Origin: Photobacterium halotolerans DSM 18316
GTDB taxonomy: Bacteria; Pseudomonadota; Gammaproteobacteria; Enterobacterales; Vibrionaceae
DNA: 64,000 nt
Direction of reading: 5' to 3'
Assembly: GCF_000425165.1 (NCBI RefSeq)
Contig: NZ_KE384319.1
Coordinates: 62,001-126,000, forward strand
The notes under the pieces are model-generated. The model was not told where the DNA came from. It did not search any database and worked only from the letters and a program-made list of their open reading frames with translations. Each line of letters begins with the position of its first letter. Positions within the stretch are counted from its first letter, which is position 1. The translations under genes and the position numbers were made by a program. Shown here one piece after another: positions 55,083 through 64,000 of the stretch.

Positions 55083-56318
55083 TTAATACATACTGGCGTT
55101 AAACGGTTCAATCGTGACAGTTTCACCCGGCTGCACTTTGCCGCGCTCTTGTTCCAGAATGATCAGGCAGTTGGCCTGATGCATGGAGCTGAATGCGCCT
55201 GACCCCTGATTGCCTGTTGTGGCCACTTCAATCTGCCCTTTGTCATTCACCTGATAAATGCCGCGCTGGAAGTCGGTGCGGCCAGGGCGTTTTTTAAACA
55301 CGGTACTGGCAATGGCCGGTAAGCGCTGGGGAGCCTGATACTGACTCTGACCCGCCAGTTGAGCAAGCACGGGCTGAACAATCTGATACAGGGTGAGCAT
55401 GGCTGACACCGGGTTCCCCGGCAGACCGCAAAACCAGCAGTCGTTGACCTTGCCGAAGGCAAAAGGCTTGCCTGGTTTCATGGCTATCTTCCAAAAACCG
55501 ACTTCGCCTTGCTGGGTGAGGATATCTTTTGTGTAATCCGCTTCACCAACACTGACGCCACCTGAGGTGATTAACACATCCGCTGTGCTGGTGGCTTTCG
55601 CAAAAGCCGCGTCCAACTGGGCGGGATCGTCAGGAATAATCCCCAGATCCAGTACCTCACAGCCGAATTTGTCCAGCAGCGCCCGAATCCCGTAACGGTT
55701 ACTGTCGTAAATCTGACCGGCGGCCAGCGGTTCACCGAGCGGGCGCAGCTCGTCACCGGTGGAGAAGAAAGCGATTTTCGGTCGTTCGAAAACAGGCAGG
55801 CTGGCAATGCCCAGTGAAGCGATCAGCGGGAGCTCACGAGCAGACAGTCTGTGGCCTTTGGCAACGACAACCTCGCCAAGTTGAATGTCATCGCCAATCG
55901 GGCGGACGTTGTCTCCGGCCTGAGGTTTAACCAGAAAGCGGATTTGATCACCAAGAGCCTCTGTCTCTTCCTGCATGATCACGGTATCCGTCCCTGCCGG
56001 CAGCTCCGCGCCTGTCATAATACGGATACACTGGCCTGATTGGCATGCACCGTCGAATGGGGTGCCCGCAAATGACTGACCGGCCAGAGTCAGGGTGTCT
56101 GTTTTGTCTAAATCAGCACGCTGAAGGGCGTAGCCATCCATGGCAGAATTGGCAAAGGGCGGGACGTTAATCGGGGAGGTCACATCCTCTGCCAGTACTC
56201 GACCCAGTGTTTCTGCCAATGGTAATCTATTGGTTTTACTGATGGGTTTGACCACTGACAGCATTTTCTCAATGGCTGTTTCTACCGGCATCAAGCCCGG
56301 TGCATCACACGAGTCCAT
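55083..56318 (-). CDS. moeA: Molybdopterin molybdenumtransferase MoeA
   Basis: A 411-aa enzyme that inserts molybdate into adenylated molybdopterin to form the Mo cofactor. Motifs are VPPFANSAMDGYALQ, GTDTVIMQEE, FFSTGDEL, IYDSNRYGIRALLDKFGCEVLDLGIIPD, ITSGGVSVGEADYTKDIL and GLPGNPVSAMLTLYQ. The ATG at 56316-56318 has AAGGA nearby. It forms an operon with moeB, with no gap, and is divergent from folE. Confidence 0.95.
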   Translation of the reverse strand: MDSCDAPGLMPVETAIEKMLSVVKPISKTNRLPLAETLGRVLAEDVTSPINVPPFANSAMDGYALQRADLDKTDTLTLAGQSFAGTPFDGACQSGQCIRIMTGAELPAGTDTVIMQEETEALGDQIRFLVKPQAGDNVRPIGDDIQLGEVVVAKGHRLSARELPLIASLGIASLPVFERPKIAFFSTGDELRPLGEPLAAGQIYDSNRYGIRALLDKFGCEVLDLGIIPDDPAQLDAAFAKATSTADVLITSGGVSVGEADYTKDILTQQGEVGFWKIAMKPGKPFAFGKVNDCWFCGLPGNPVSAMLTLYQIVQPVLAQLAGQSQYQAPQRLPAIASTVFKKRPGRTDFQRGIYQVNDKGQIEVATTGNQGSGAFSSMHQANCLIILEQERGKVQPGETVTIEPFNASMY

Positions 56319-56499
56319 TTGCTAATCCTTCATTCGTTATGCTTAATTGCTGACTATTATGACAAAAAAAACTCGCCGGAACTAATTCCCTCAGCAAATA
56401 CGAGGTGTAATTGTTGCCAAATGGGGGTATCCTTCGGGCTCAGTTTTACTGGCAAGGCAGTGTTGTTCGATCATCAGCCTCAGTCAGTTGGAGGAGAAA

Positions 56500-57153
56500 A
56501 TGACAACATTAAGCGAATCAGCATTGAAAGTCCGTCAGGCGTTAGAAGCGCGTGGACTGGAAACCCCGATGACAACCGAATTGGTTGGCAATGCCGAGAA
56601 GAAAGAACGTATTGAATTCCACATGCGTGAAATTCTGGGATTATTATCTCTGGATCTCACCGATGACAGCTTGATGGATACCCCAAAACGTATCGCGAAG
56701 ATGTATGTAGACGAAATTTTCTCCGGTCTGGATTACGCCAACTTTCCGAAAATCACGCTCATTGATAACAAAATGAACTGTGATGAAATGGTGCGGGTAA
56801 AAGACATCACTCTGACCAGCACCTGTGAGCATCATCTTGTGACTATTGATGGTAAAGCAACGGTGGCTTATATTCCGCGCGGAAAAATTATCGGCCTGTC
56901 GAAGATCAATCGCATTGTGCGTTTCTTTGCTCAGCGTCCGCAGGTGCAGGAGCGCATGACGCAGCAAATCTTAGTGGCACTACAAACTTTGTTGGAAAGC
57001 GATGATGTCGCAGTGAGAATTGATGCCACGCATTACTGTGTGAAAGCTCGTGGTGTGATGGATCAAACCAGCGAGACGACAACCACCGCACTCGGCGGTA
57101 TTTTTAAACGCATACCTGCGACCCGGGCAGAGTTCCTTCACGGACTGCGTTAA
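56500..57153 (+). CDS. folE: GTP cyclohydrolase I
   Basis: A 217-aa enzyme that converts GTP to dihydroneopterin triphosphate, the entry step of folate synthesis. The zinc site is visible as CEHH and the cysteine in [62 protein letters not shown] and [12 protein letters not shown] are typical of FolE. GGAGGAG precedes the ATG at 56500; an upstream ATG at 56488 is unlikely. It is divergent from moeA. Confidence 0.96.
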   Translation: MTTLSESALKVRQALEARGLETPMTTELVGNAEKKERIEFHMREILGLLSLDLTDDSLMDTPKRIAKMYVDEIFSGLDYANFPKITLIDNKMNCDEMVRVKDITLTSTCEHHLVTIDGKATVAYIPRGKIIGLSKINRIVRFFAQRPQVQERMTQQILVALQTLLESDDVAVRIDATHYCVKARGVMDQTSETTTTALGGIFKRIPATRAEFLHGLR

Positions 57154-57182
57154 CCGCTTTTCGTCACCCGGCCTGCCGTCGT

Positions 57183-57222
57183 AAAAAGCCAATACAGCTA
57201 ACTGCCTGTATTGGCTTTTTTT
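57183..57222 (+). terminator. Rho-independent terminator after folE
   Basis: AAAAAGCCAATACAG pairs with CTGTATTGGCTTTTT across eight bases and ends in a T-run. Confidence 0.92.
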
Positions 57223-57473
57223 ATGGCAACTATTACATATCTGCAAGACAAAATTACGTAATCACTATTAAAAATAGTGAATATAGCGTCAATCATTACT
57301 GCACAGATACTTTAATGTATATCTAACCTTAATATTAGCGATTATTAAATGTTGAACACTTTACTGTTGGTGGTCTGGATAAACTTAGGCTAAGAAAAGC
57401 CGGATAAAAGTGAGTGAACCACGACTGGCTTTTAGTTTGCATAATGAAGAACGTAAAGTGGGGTTGTCAGGTT

Positions 57474-59240
57474 ATGCTGAATGTCAAAAGCGGCAAAGTG
57501 ACACGACAGGCAATGGATGTTGCGGTCTCTGGTTTCGTGAAAGGAGCAACCGGACTGGCTGCGGCAGTGTTGATGTCCGCGTCTTCGCTGGCGGCAGAAG
57601 AGGGCGTGATCAGGCTGATTCCCGCACAGAGTTCGATCGTTTCTGCCACGCTGGCTGTCCCTCAGCTCGGCAGGCATGGGCTGGAGTCGGTTACCATTCT
57701 GAGCACTCGCCAGCTTTGTCCGAGCCAGACTGAGCCGTTGTGCTTTCCAATGGCGTTACAAAACCTCTACGCCAGTAATGATTTTATGCCCCTTTGGCGT
57801 GATCCGGCGTTGATTGATGAATTACTGCTGCAGTTAACAGCACTGGCTGAAACCCATAGGGTGCCGGGTTTAGTGCAGCGAGTTCAGGAACTGCAACAGC
57901 TGTCGCAGCAAGATGATCAACGCGGTCTGGATCTGCTGGCGACGGATACCCTGATGGTCTATCAAGCCACAGTCAATCAGATGCTCAATGATCCGAGTGC
58001 ACTCTATCGGCCTGCCAGTTTTACCCTGGATGCTCAACACCTGGCTTCTGCTCCTGTGGTCACAGTGCCGCTGACCATCACCTCACTGCAACGACTGCGT
58101 CCGACAGATAAGCACTTCGACACGCTGGTTGCTGAAATGGACAGGCTTGAACAGGCCCAGCCACATGGTGTGTATCTGTCGGGGCGTCCGGCCATTAAAT
58201 TTGGCGCTGAGATACCTAACGGTGACAAGCTTGCTCGCATGCTCAATACCTATGGTGATTTGTCGGATCAGGATTATGCCAATGTCATGAAGACGGAGCA
58301 GGCAACCGGTGAGTCAGCAGCAAACCGATTCACCAATACCGGTGTACTTCATCAGGCCATCCGGCAGTTCCAGCAGCGCCATGGCCTGGCAGATGATGGC
58401 GTTATTGGTCCTGAGACTGCGCAGAATATGGCGCGTTCTTACCAGCAGGTTGCTCAACTGCTGGCTCTGAATCTTCAGCGCAACCGCGTTCTGCAAAAGC
58501 ACGGACAGAGTGAAGTGCTTCAGGTGAATATTCCGGAATTCATGCTGCGGATTATGGATGATGAGAATGTGGTATTTGAATCGAAAGTCATTGTGGGCAG
58601 AAGCAGCCGGCCAACGTATTTATTCTCTTCAGCTATCAATCATATGGTGGTTAATCCGACCTGGAATGTGCCTGAAACCATTAAAGAAGAAGATGTTATA
58701 CCCAGCATGAAACGATCTCCTGATTATCTGGCGCGTCATAACATGCGGATGGTGTCAGGATGGAGTGATGCGCAGACGATTGACCCCGCACAGATTGACT
58801 GGAGTACGGTGTCGGCCCGTAATTTTCCTTACGAATTTCAGCAAAGACCAGGACCTGATAATGCACTGGGTCAGGTGAAATTCATGATGCCGAATGATTT
58901 TTCGATTTATTTACATGATACACCGGCTAAGCGTTTGTTTAACAAAAGTAAAAGGAATTTCAGCTCGGGCTGTGTCAGGGTGGAGAAGGCACACGATTTA
59001 GCCTACTTCCTGCTGGAAAGGCAGCGGGCAGGGCAAAGTGCAACCTATGATAATTTATTGAGAAAACGCAATCCGGCGACGATCAATCTGCGAAAAACAC
59101 TGGCGGTGGATTTCATTTACCGCACCGCCTGGCTTGATGAGCAAGGCAGATTGCAGGTCCGTGACGATATTTACGGCTACGATGATGATTCCACCGTACC
59201 GCAAGAACACGACTACATCGCCATGATGAACTATCGATGA
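57474..59240 (+). CDS. L,D-transpeptidase (LdtD/YcbB-like)
   Basis: A 588-aa periplasmic peptidoglycan-modifying enzyme. An N-terminal export/anchor segment (FVKGATGLAAAVLMSASSLAA, about 17-38) precedes a scaffold domain, a peptidoglycan-binding domain (about 280-330: IRQFQQRHGLADDGVIGPETAQNM) and a YkuD catalytic domain (about 345-520). The catalytic histidine lies in IYLHDTPAK and the nucleophile in NFSSGCVRVEKAHDLA (near residue 499). YcbB has the same order and forms 3-3 crosslinks. The start is uncertain; ATG at 57444 or GTG at 57414 would extend the protein. Confidence 0.87.
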   Translation: MLNVKSGKVTRQAMDVAVSGFVKGATGLAAAVLMSASSLAAEEGVIRLIPAQSSIVSATLAVPQLGRHGLESVTILSTRQLCPSQTEPLCFPMALQNLYASNDFMPLWRDPALIDELLLQLTALAETHRVPGLVQRVQELQQLSQQDDQRGLDLLATDTLMVYQATVNQMLNDPSALYRPASFTLDAQHLASAPVVTVPLTITSLQRLRPTDKHFDTLVAEMDRLEQAQPHGVYLSGRPAIKFGAEIPNGDKLARMLNTYGDLSDQDYANVMKTEQATGESAANRFTNTGVLHQAIRQFQQRHGLADDGVIGPETAQNMARSYQQVAQLLALNLQRNRVLQKHGQSEVLQVNIPEFMLRIMDDENVVFESKVIVGRSSRPTYLFSSAINHMVVNPTWNVPETIKEEDVIPSMKRSPDYLARHNMRMVSGWSDAQTIDPAQIDWSTVSARNFPYEFQQRPGPDNALGQVKFMMPNDFSIYLHDTPAKRLFNKSKRNFSSGCVRVEKAHDLAYFLLERQRAGQSATYDNLLRKRNPATINLRKTLAVDFIYRTAWLDEQGRLQVRDDIYGYDDDSTVPQEHDYIAMMNYR

Positions 59241-59456
59241 GCGCTCCTGCGTTTGCCGGTAATATACTTCAGCAATCTCATCGCGATTGATTGCCTTCAG
59301 ATTTCCGCGTCAGCAGAAATCTGAAGGCTGCGTCACTTCTTCCTTTCTTCCCGACTAAGATGAATTTTCTGTGTCAGTGCACTGCTGGCTATTGAGCCTG
59401 GGCAGGCAGTTTGCGTACAGTATACGCAATTTTGGTCTATACCACTTGGTGGCGCA

Positions 59457-60866
59457 ATGCAATCGACACAGTACAGCTCATTTTGGTTCAAAGAAGCACT
59501 GGAAAACGAACCTGATCGTCAACCCAGGAAACTAGAAACAGATGCAACAGCCGATGTCTGCATCGTGGGTGGCGGGTTCACCGGGCTGTGGACAGCTATC
59601 CAGCTGAAAATAAAACAGCCGTCTCTGGATATTCTGGTGATTGAAAAAGATCTCTGCGGCAGCGGAGCATCGGGTCGAAACGGCGGCTGCATGCTGACCT
59701 GGTCAACCAAGTATCTGAGCTTAAAAAAGCTGTATGGTGAAGCTGAAGCCATTCGATTGGTGAAAGCCTCTGAAGCGGCTGTCTATGACATAGAGGCGTT
59801 TTGCAAAGCGCATGGCATTGATGCGCAGCTTCGGCTGGATGGCACCTTGTATACGGCGTCAAACAGGGCGCAATCAGGGGCAATGGAGCCAGTTTTGGCG
59901 GCGCTGGACAAGCAGTCGATCAATGCCTGGCAGCCATGGACCAAGGAAAAAGTGCAATCAGAATCGGGGTCCGATGTTCATCTCGAGGGCCATTTTTCGG
60001 CAGCGGCAGGGACAGTTCAGCCTGGGTTGCTTGTCAGAGGTCTCAAGCGTGTTGCAGAGGAAATGGGCGTGACTATTTTCGAACACACGCCTATGACGGC
60101 GATCCATCGGCAGCAAACTCCGGTGCGGATCGTAACTCCCGGCGCGACGATTCAGGCAGATAAAGTGGTGCTGGCGTTAAATGCCTGGACGCCATCTTTA
60201 TTTCCTGAATTTAAACACAGTGTGGTGTTGGTCTCGTCTGATATGCTGATCACTGAACCTGCGCCTGACATCCTGAAAAATATGGGTTTACGTGACGGCA
60301 AGTCCGTGATCGATGGCCGGACCTTTGTTCACTATTACCGTACAACGCCGGACGGCCGGTTGATGCTCGGCAAAGGCGGCAACTATTTTTCTTTTGGTAA
60401 CAAAGTGAGTGCAGTGTTTGATCAGCCAAGTCGTTACCAAGCGATTCTTCGCGCCGCTTTCCGGCGGTTTTTTCCTGCGCTGCAGTCTGTTCCGCTGGCG
60501 ACGACCTGGACAGGTGCCTCCGACCGTTCTGCCACTGGTATGCCGTTTTTTGGTCGTTTAGCGGACAACCCTTATGTTGTGTATGGGTTGGGCTATTCCG
60601 GTAATGGGGTAGTACAGAGCTGGATTGGGGGGCAGATCCTCTCCTCCCTGGTACTTGAAGAAGACAATGACTGGGCACGGTCTGGCTTAGTCTCGGGACC
60701 TAAAGGCGCTTTTCCACCCGAGCCGATTCGCTGGCTGGGAGCCATGCTGGTCAGAAACGCGATACGGCGAAAAGAAAGCGCAGAGGATGAGAACCAGACA
60801 CCGGGCTGGCTGGATAAACAACTGTCAAGATTGGCTCATTCCGCCGGTAAAGCTGATAAGAGCTAA
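59457..60866 (+). CDS. FAD-dependent amine/amino acid oxidoreductase (DAO family)
   Basis: A 469-aa flavoprotein. The dinucleotide-binding motif is DVCIVGGGFTGLWTAIQLK (33-51), with LVIEKDLCGSGASGRNGGCM, and the C-terminal FAD contact is YGLGYSGNGV. It resembles PuuB/OrdL oxidases and a group annotated as putative aminophosphonate oxidoreductases, which share the SLWF-type start and CGSGASGRNGGCMLTWSTK. The substrate is unproven; no phn or puu genes are adjacent. A GGTGG-type site lies just before the ATG. Confidence 0.82.
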   Translation: MQSTQYSSFWFKEALENEPDRQPRKLETDATADVCIVGGGFTGLWTAIQLKIKQPSLDILVIEKDLCGSGASGRNGGCMLTWSTKYLSLKKLYGEAEAIRLVKASEAAVYDIEAFCKAHGIDAQLRLDGTLYTASNRAQSGAMEPVLAALDKQSINAWQPWTKEKVQSESGSDVHLEGHFSAAAGTVQPGLLVRGLKRVAEEMGVTIFEHTPMTAIHRQQTPVRIVTPGATIQADKVVLALNAWTPSLFPEFKHSVVLVSSDMLITEPAPDILKNMGLRDGKSVIDGRTFVHYYRTTPDGRLMLGKGGNYFSFGNKVSAVFDQPSRYQAILRAAFRRFFPALQSVPLATTWTGASDRSATGMPFFGRLADNPYVVYGLGYSGNGVVQSWIGGQILSSLVLEEDNDWARSGLVSGPKGAFPPEPIRWLGAMLVRNAIRRKESAEDENQTPGWLDKQLSRLAHSAGKADKS

Positions 60867-60896
60867 AAGAGCATCATCAATTCAGAATGAAACACT

Positions 60897-60924
60897 AAGC
60901 AGGTGAATAAGCCTGCTTTTTTTA
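60897..60924 (+). terminator. Rho-independent terminator after the oxidoreductase
   Basis: AAGCAGG (60897-60903) pairs with CCTGCTT (60912-60918) and is followed by T residues. Confidence 0.8.
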
Positions 60925-61282
60925 TTCACCCTGTTGCAAAAATGTATTCGCACCTCTGGCATTAACGTGGCTGGTTTTTGACCATTCGGTCAGACAAAAT
61001 GTAATAATCATTAATAACCCTTTAATTTGAACTTAAATTCGTAATTTATTTAAATTTATAGTTTTTTATTCCGCTATGTGTGTTTGTGTGGTTGATAAAT
61101 CTTTCTTGTCAGTGGAAAGTAAATTTCCATTTTTGATTGGATATTTTGTTGTTATAAAAATCAATAACTTGCGTTGTTCGTATTTTGTTCTGATCTTGTT
61201 AAAGTTTGCAGTGTTTTAGTTTGTAATTTATAAATTGAGCCGCATTTATGGATACATAACTACCTCAACGAAGAGAATAATT
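60925..61282. other. AT-rich upstream region of the POT transporter gene
   Basis: These 358 bases hold no gene. Strongly AT-rich DNA at 61010-61230 probably contains the promoter and binding sites for global regulators. Only a GGAAA-TTTCC type dyad near 61112-61127 stands out, and it is weak. Confidence 0.3.
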
Positions 61283-62683
61283 ATGAGCAACAAAGGAAAT
61301 GGGACCCTGATGGGACACCCTAAAGGCTTGTTCCTGCTGTTTGGTACCGAGCTTTGGGAACGTTTTTCGTACTATGCAATGCGTGCCATTCTGGTGCTGT
61401 ATCTTACCGATAAAACAGTGAGCGGTGGTCTTGGCTGGTCAACGGAAGACGCACTCAGTCTCTATGGTATCTATACTGGTCTGGTTTATATCACGCCGTT
61501 AATCGGTGGTTGGGTAGCCGACAATTTCTTAGGACAACGCCGCTCTATTATCATCGGTGGTGTTCTGATGGCTTTAGGTCAGTTCACTCTTGCACTGCCA
61601 CATTCTCTGGTTGACCCGAACGCCACAACAGCCTTTTATCTCGGCCTGGCACTGTTGATTGTTGGTAATGGTCTGTTTAAGCCGAACATTTCAACTATGG
61701 TGGGTGATCTGTATTCTGAAGGCGATCACCGCCGTGACGGTGCCTTCACCATTTTCTATATGGGCATCAACCTGGGGGCGTTACTGGCAGGTATTGTCGC
61801 GGGTTCAGCGTCCACAGCTTATGGCTGGAAAGCCGGTTTCCTGGCGGCAGGTATTGGTATGCTGTTCAGCCTTGTCATCCAAATGCTGTTTGCTGAAAAG
61901 CTGTTGGGCAACATTGGTAAAGTGCCTGCTGCAAAACGTGCTGCTGCCATGTCTGACAACGGTAAGAAACAACCTCTGACGAAAAAGGAAATTGATCGCC
62001 TGAAAGTGGTGATGATCATGGGGTTGTTCGTGGTTGTTTTCTGGGCCGGCTTCGAGCAGGCGGGCGGCTTGATGAGTATTTACACTCAGGAGTATGCAGA
62101 TCGCATGATTGGCAGCTTTGAAGTACCCACAGCCTGGTTCCAGTCTTTAAACCCATTCTTTATCATCACAATGGCGCCGCTGCTGGCTGCTCTGTGGGTG
62201 AAAATGGGCCCTAAAGAGCCAAGCTCTCCAATTAAGTTTGCCATTGCACTCTTCCTGCTGGCGATTGGCTTTGTGTGCATGGTCGGTGCTGTCATGCAGC
62301 AGGGTGGTGATATGACGGCCAAGACCTCTATGTTGTGGATTGTCGCGGCCTATTTCTTCCATACCATGGGTGAGCTGTGCCTGTCGCCAATTGGTCTGTC
62401 TATGATCACTAAGCTGGCGCCGTTACGTCTGGCTTCTCTGATGATGGGCGTATGGTTTGGCTTCAATGCGGTTGCTAACTATGTTGCCGGTATGATTGGT
62501 GCACACGTGGGTGAAGCGGGCCCGATGGCTATTTTTGGTGGCATCGCGGTTACGGCTGCCGTATCGGGTCTGATTCTGGTTGTGTTCTCCAATCAGCTGA
62601 TTCGCTGGATGCATGGTGCTGAAGGCCAAGTTGTGGCAGACACTACCGACGTGCCAGCCAACGCAAAACCGGCACAAGCTTAA
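61283..62683 (+). CDS. dtpA: POT/PTR-family proton-dependent di/tripeptide transporter
   Basis: A 466-aa major-facilitator protein of the POT family with 14 or so transmembrane helices. The ELWERFSYY (ExxERFxYY) proton-coupling motif is near residues 23-31. GGWVADNFLGQRRSIIIGG, NGLFKPNISTMVGDLY, GAFTIFYMGINLGALLAG and FFHTMGELCLSPIGLSM are characteristic. It imports di- and tripeptides with protons. The start is ATG 61283 with AGAG upstream; the frame runs upstream to 61235 without homology. The dtpA symbol is by best resemblance (DtpA/TppB); a paralogue is possible. Confidence 0.9.
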   Translation: MSNKGNGTLMGHPKGLFLLFGTELWERFSYYAMRAILVLYLTDKTVSGGLGWSTEDALSLYGIYTGLVYITPLIGGWVADNFLGQRRSIIIGGVLMALGQFTLALPHSLVDPNATTAFYLGLALLIVGNGLFKPNISTMVGDLYSEGDHRRDGAFTIFYMGINLGALLAGIVAGSASTAYGWKAGFLAAGIGMLFSLVIQMLFAEKLLGNIGKVPAAKRAAAMSDNGKKQPLTKKEIDRLKVVMIMGLFVVVFWAGFEQAGGLMSIYTQEYADRMIGSFEVPTAWFQSLNPFFIITMAPLLAALWVKMGPKEPSSPIKFAIALFLLAIGFVCMVGAVMQQGGDMTAKTSMLWIVAAYFFHTMGELCLSPIGLSMITKLAPLRLASLMMGVWFGFNAVANYVAGMIGAHVGEAGPMAIFGGIAVTAAVSGLILVVFSNQLIRWMHGAEGQVVADTTDVPANAKPAQA

Positions 62684-62710
62684 TGTAAAGATCCAAAGAG
62701 AATAATATTG

Positions 62711-62735
62711 CGGGAGCCAACAGGCTCCCGTTTTT
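62711..62735 (+). terminator. Rho-independent terminator after the POT transporter
   Basis: CGGGAGCC pairs with GGCTCCCG across an AACA loop and is followed by five T. Confidence 0.92.
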
Positions 62736-62906
62736 ATATCTGAATTTCCCGTCTGATTTTTCTGATATTGCGATTCACTTCTCAATTTGTGTATTCGATT
62801 ACACGCACGCTATTGTTATGCGCATGTGGACATATTGCGTTGAAAATTCATAACCTATGTGAATCTTGTTTGATATATTTTCAGTTTTTATTTTTGAGGG
62901 GCGCGC

Positions 62907-64000
62907 ATGAGGAAGTCGCTTTTATCGGTTGTGGTGGCAGCAACCATTTTATCGGGGTGTGGGGGTTCGGACTCAGATAATAATGATGACGATGGGAAGA
63001 ATCTCGACGGTAAGGTCACTGTTCAGGTGATCGACGGTTATTTGTCGAATGCGCAGCTGTGTGTCGACCGAAATCGCAATGCGCACTGTAATACAGGCGA
63101 ACTGTTAACTGAAAAAACCAATGGCAACGGTCAAATCACCATTTCTGAAAGCGACAGCCAGTACCCGTTGATTGCCAGAGTCATTGCCGGTGAATCTTCA
63201 GACAGTGATCACCCTGGTTTTGTCTGGCAGGATGCGGAATTCTATGCGCCCGCCGGCCAGACAATCCTGAGCCCTTTTTCGACCCTGGCTTATTTAAACG
63301 ATCTGAGCCTTGCCGACTATGCGGCCAGTCTGAATCTGGATGCCAATCTGCTCAGCCAGGATTATGTGGCTTTAAAATCGTCAAATCCTGATGCCAAGAA
63401 AGTCCATTTGTATGCGCGGACGATGCACGCGATGCTCGGTGAAACCTTGTCTGATAACAATCTGGAAGGGCAGAAAACCTGGATTCAGAACCTGAAAAAC
63501 AAAATTCAGGCACTGGAAAACGATCAGGTTGATTTTGATGCCGTCACGTTATCGCTGGATAAGGATAACGGGCAGTTCACTCAGTCCGACCGTGTCAAAG
63601 GTATCCAGACCTTTCTGGAAGGAAGCGGGGGCGTGAAATTCCTGGAGTGGCTTAATGCTTCAATCGATATCCCGCACCAGCTCACATTTACGGATGAAAA
63701 AATTACCGACAGCAGTATTGGATATATTCAGGTTGGTACGGATTATCAGGTTTCAGGTACATCCGTGACAATGGCTTCCCAGCCAGAAACGAAGATTGAC
63801 TTTGTGTATGTTTCCCCGGATATCGCCTTGGGTTATGTCTATAGTGATCCTTCGACGAAGTTTCTGACTTTCTGGCAGTCAGAGGATGATTATCTGAACG
63901 GGAGCACTGATCTGGTCCAAGAGGATTTCACGGGGCAGATCTGGTACCTCCTGAGAGATGCAGCCGGACCAGAAGCAAAAGAAGAAGAGCCCCCGGTTCC
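62907..64000 (+). CDS. Lipoprotein, partial (3' end beyond window)
   Basis: An open frame from ATG 62907 to the window end, at least 364 codons. It begins MRKSLLSVVVAATILSGCGG, a type II signal peptide with lipobox LSGC (lipidated Cys18), followed by an Asp/Ser/Asn-rich linker (SDSDNNDDDG). VQVIDGYLSNAQLCVDRNRNAHCNTGE resembles the repeat found in large Vibrio/Shewanella outer-surface lipoproteins. The remaining visible part is globular with no recognised domain. GAGGGG precedes the ATG. The gene is cut by the window edge. Confidence 0.78.
   Translation, partial: MRKSLLSVVVAATILSGCGGSDSDNNDDDGKNLDGKVTVQVIDGYLSNAQLCVDRNRNAHCNTGELLTEKTNGNGQITISESDSQYPLIARVIAGESSDSDHPGFVWQDAEFYAPAGQTILSPFSTLAYLNDLSLADYAASLNLDANLLSQDYVALKSSNPDAKKVHLYARTMHAMLGETLSDNNLEGQKTWIQNLKNKIQALENDQVDFDAVTLSLDKDNGQFTQSDRVKGIQTFLEGSGGVKFLEWLNASIDIPHQLTFTDEKITDSSIGYIQVGTDYQVSGTSVTMASQPETKIDFVYVSPDIALGYVYSDPSTKFLTFWQSEDDYLNGSTDLVQEDFTGQIWYLLRDAAGPEAKEEEPPV

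Overview
The window is chromosomal DNA from a marine gammaproteobacterium, almost certainly Vibrionaceae and probably Photobacterium or a close relative. This is inferred from protein similarity recalled from memory, the thrS-infC-rpmI-rplT / pheST / ihfA layout, an aroH-ydiU neighbourhood like that of E. coli, a GH19 chitinase with chitin-binding modules, and moderate GC in the core genes. No database search was run.

Layout. 1-8.2 kb: the 5' end of a hutC-like repressor gene, then the translation block thrS, infC (AUU start), rpmI, rplT, pheS, pheT and ihfA. 8.4-11.6 kb: astE, btuC-btuD and a tRNA-Cys. 11.7-17.6 kb: accessory genes, namely a Tat-exported HiPIP, two HAD phosphatases, small secreted proteins, an AraC-type regulator with a receiver-like N-terminus, and a PheC-like periplasmic binding protein. 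17.6-30.3 kb: a signalling and island region. It holds a BvgS-type hybrid kinase, a REC-EAL regulator, a truncated ISAs1 element, a stand-alone secreted S74 chaperone domain, a dehydratase/ornithine-cyclodeaminase-family pair, a LuxR-type response regulator, a chemoreceptor and a DUF1090 protein. Much of 20.4-28 kb is AT-rich. It is bounded by an inverted repeat of about 50 bp (near 20.50-20.55 and 27.86-27.91 kb) and contains transposon debris.

30.4-40.1 kb: an AGCS amino-acid symporter, a tRNA-Pro (GGG) enclosed by an 11-bp inverted repeat, a zinc-ribbon mini-protein, an unassigned 101-aa protein, a KorA/TrfB-like regulator with a palindromic upstream region, and an operon of a DUF2760 membrane coiled-coil protein with two divergent Hsp70-family proteins. 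40.1-64 kb: mostly housekeeping and metabolic genes, namely an LpxL-family acyltransferase, pirin, a J-domain protein, GH19 chitinase, yajQ, aroH, an orphan PEP-synthase C-terminal barrel, selO (ydiU), a membrane protein of unknown function, a CvfB-type S1 protein, an OppA-type binding protein, moeB-moeA, folE, an L,D-transpeptidase, a FAD-dependent oxidoreductase, a POT peptide transporter and the start of a lipoprotein gene cut by the window end.

Most notable: (1) the kinase, REC-EAL and REC-LuxR genes together resemble a RocSAR/SadARS-type c-di-GMP phosphorelay that appears split by inserted cargo; (2) the DUF2760/Hsp70/Hsp70 operon looks like a dedicated but poorly described membrane-linked chaperone system; (3) the S74-dehydratase-cyclodeaminase cluster is a compact, apparently transferred unit of unknown purpose.
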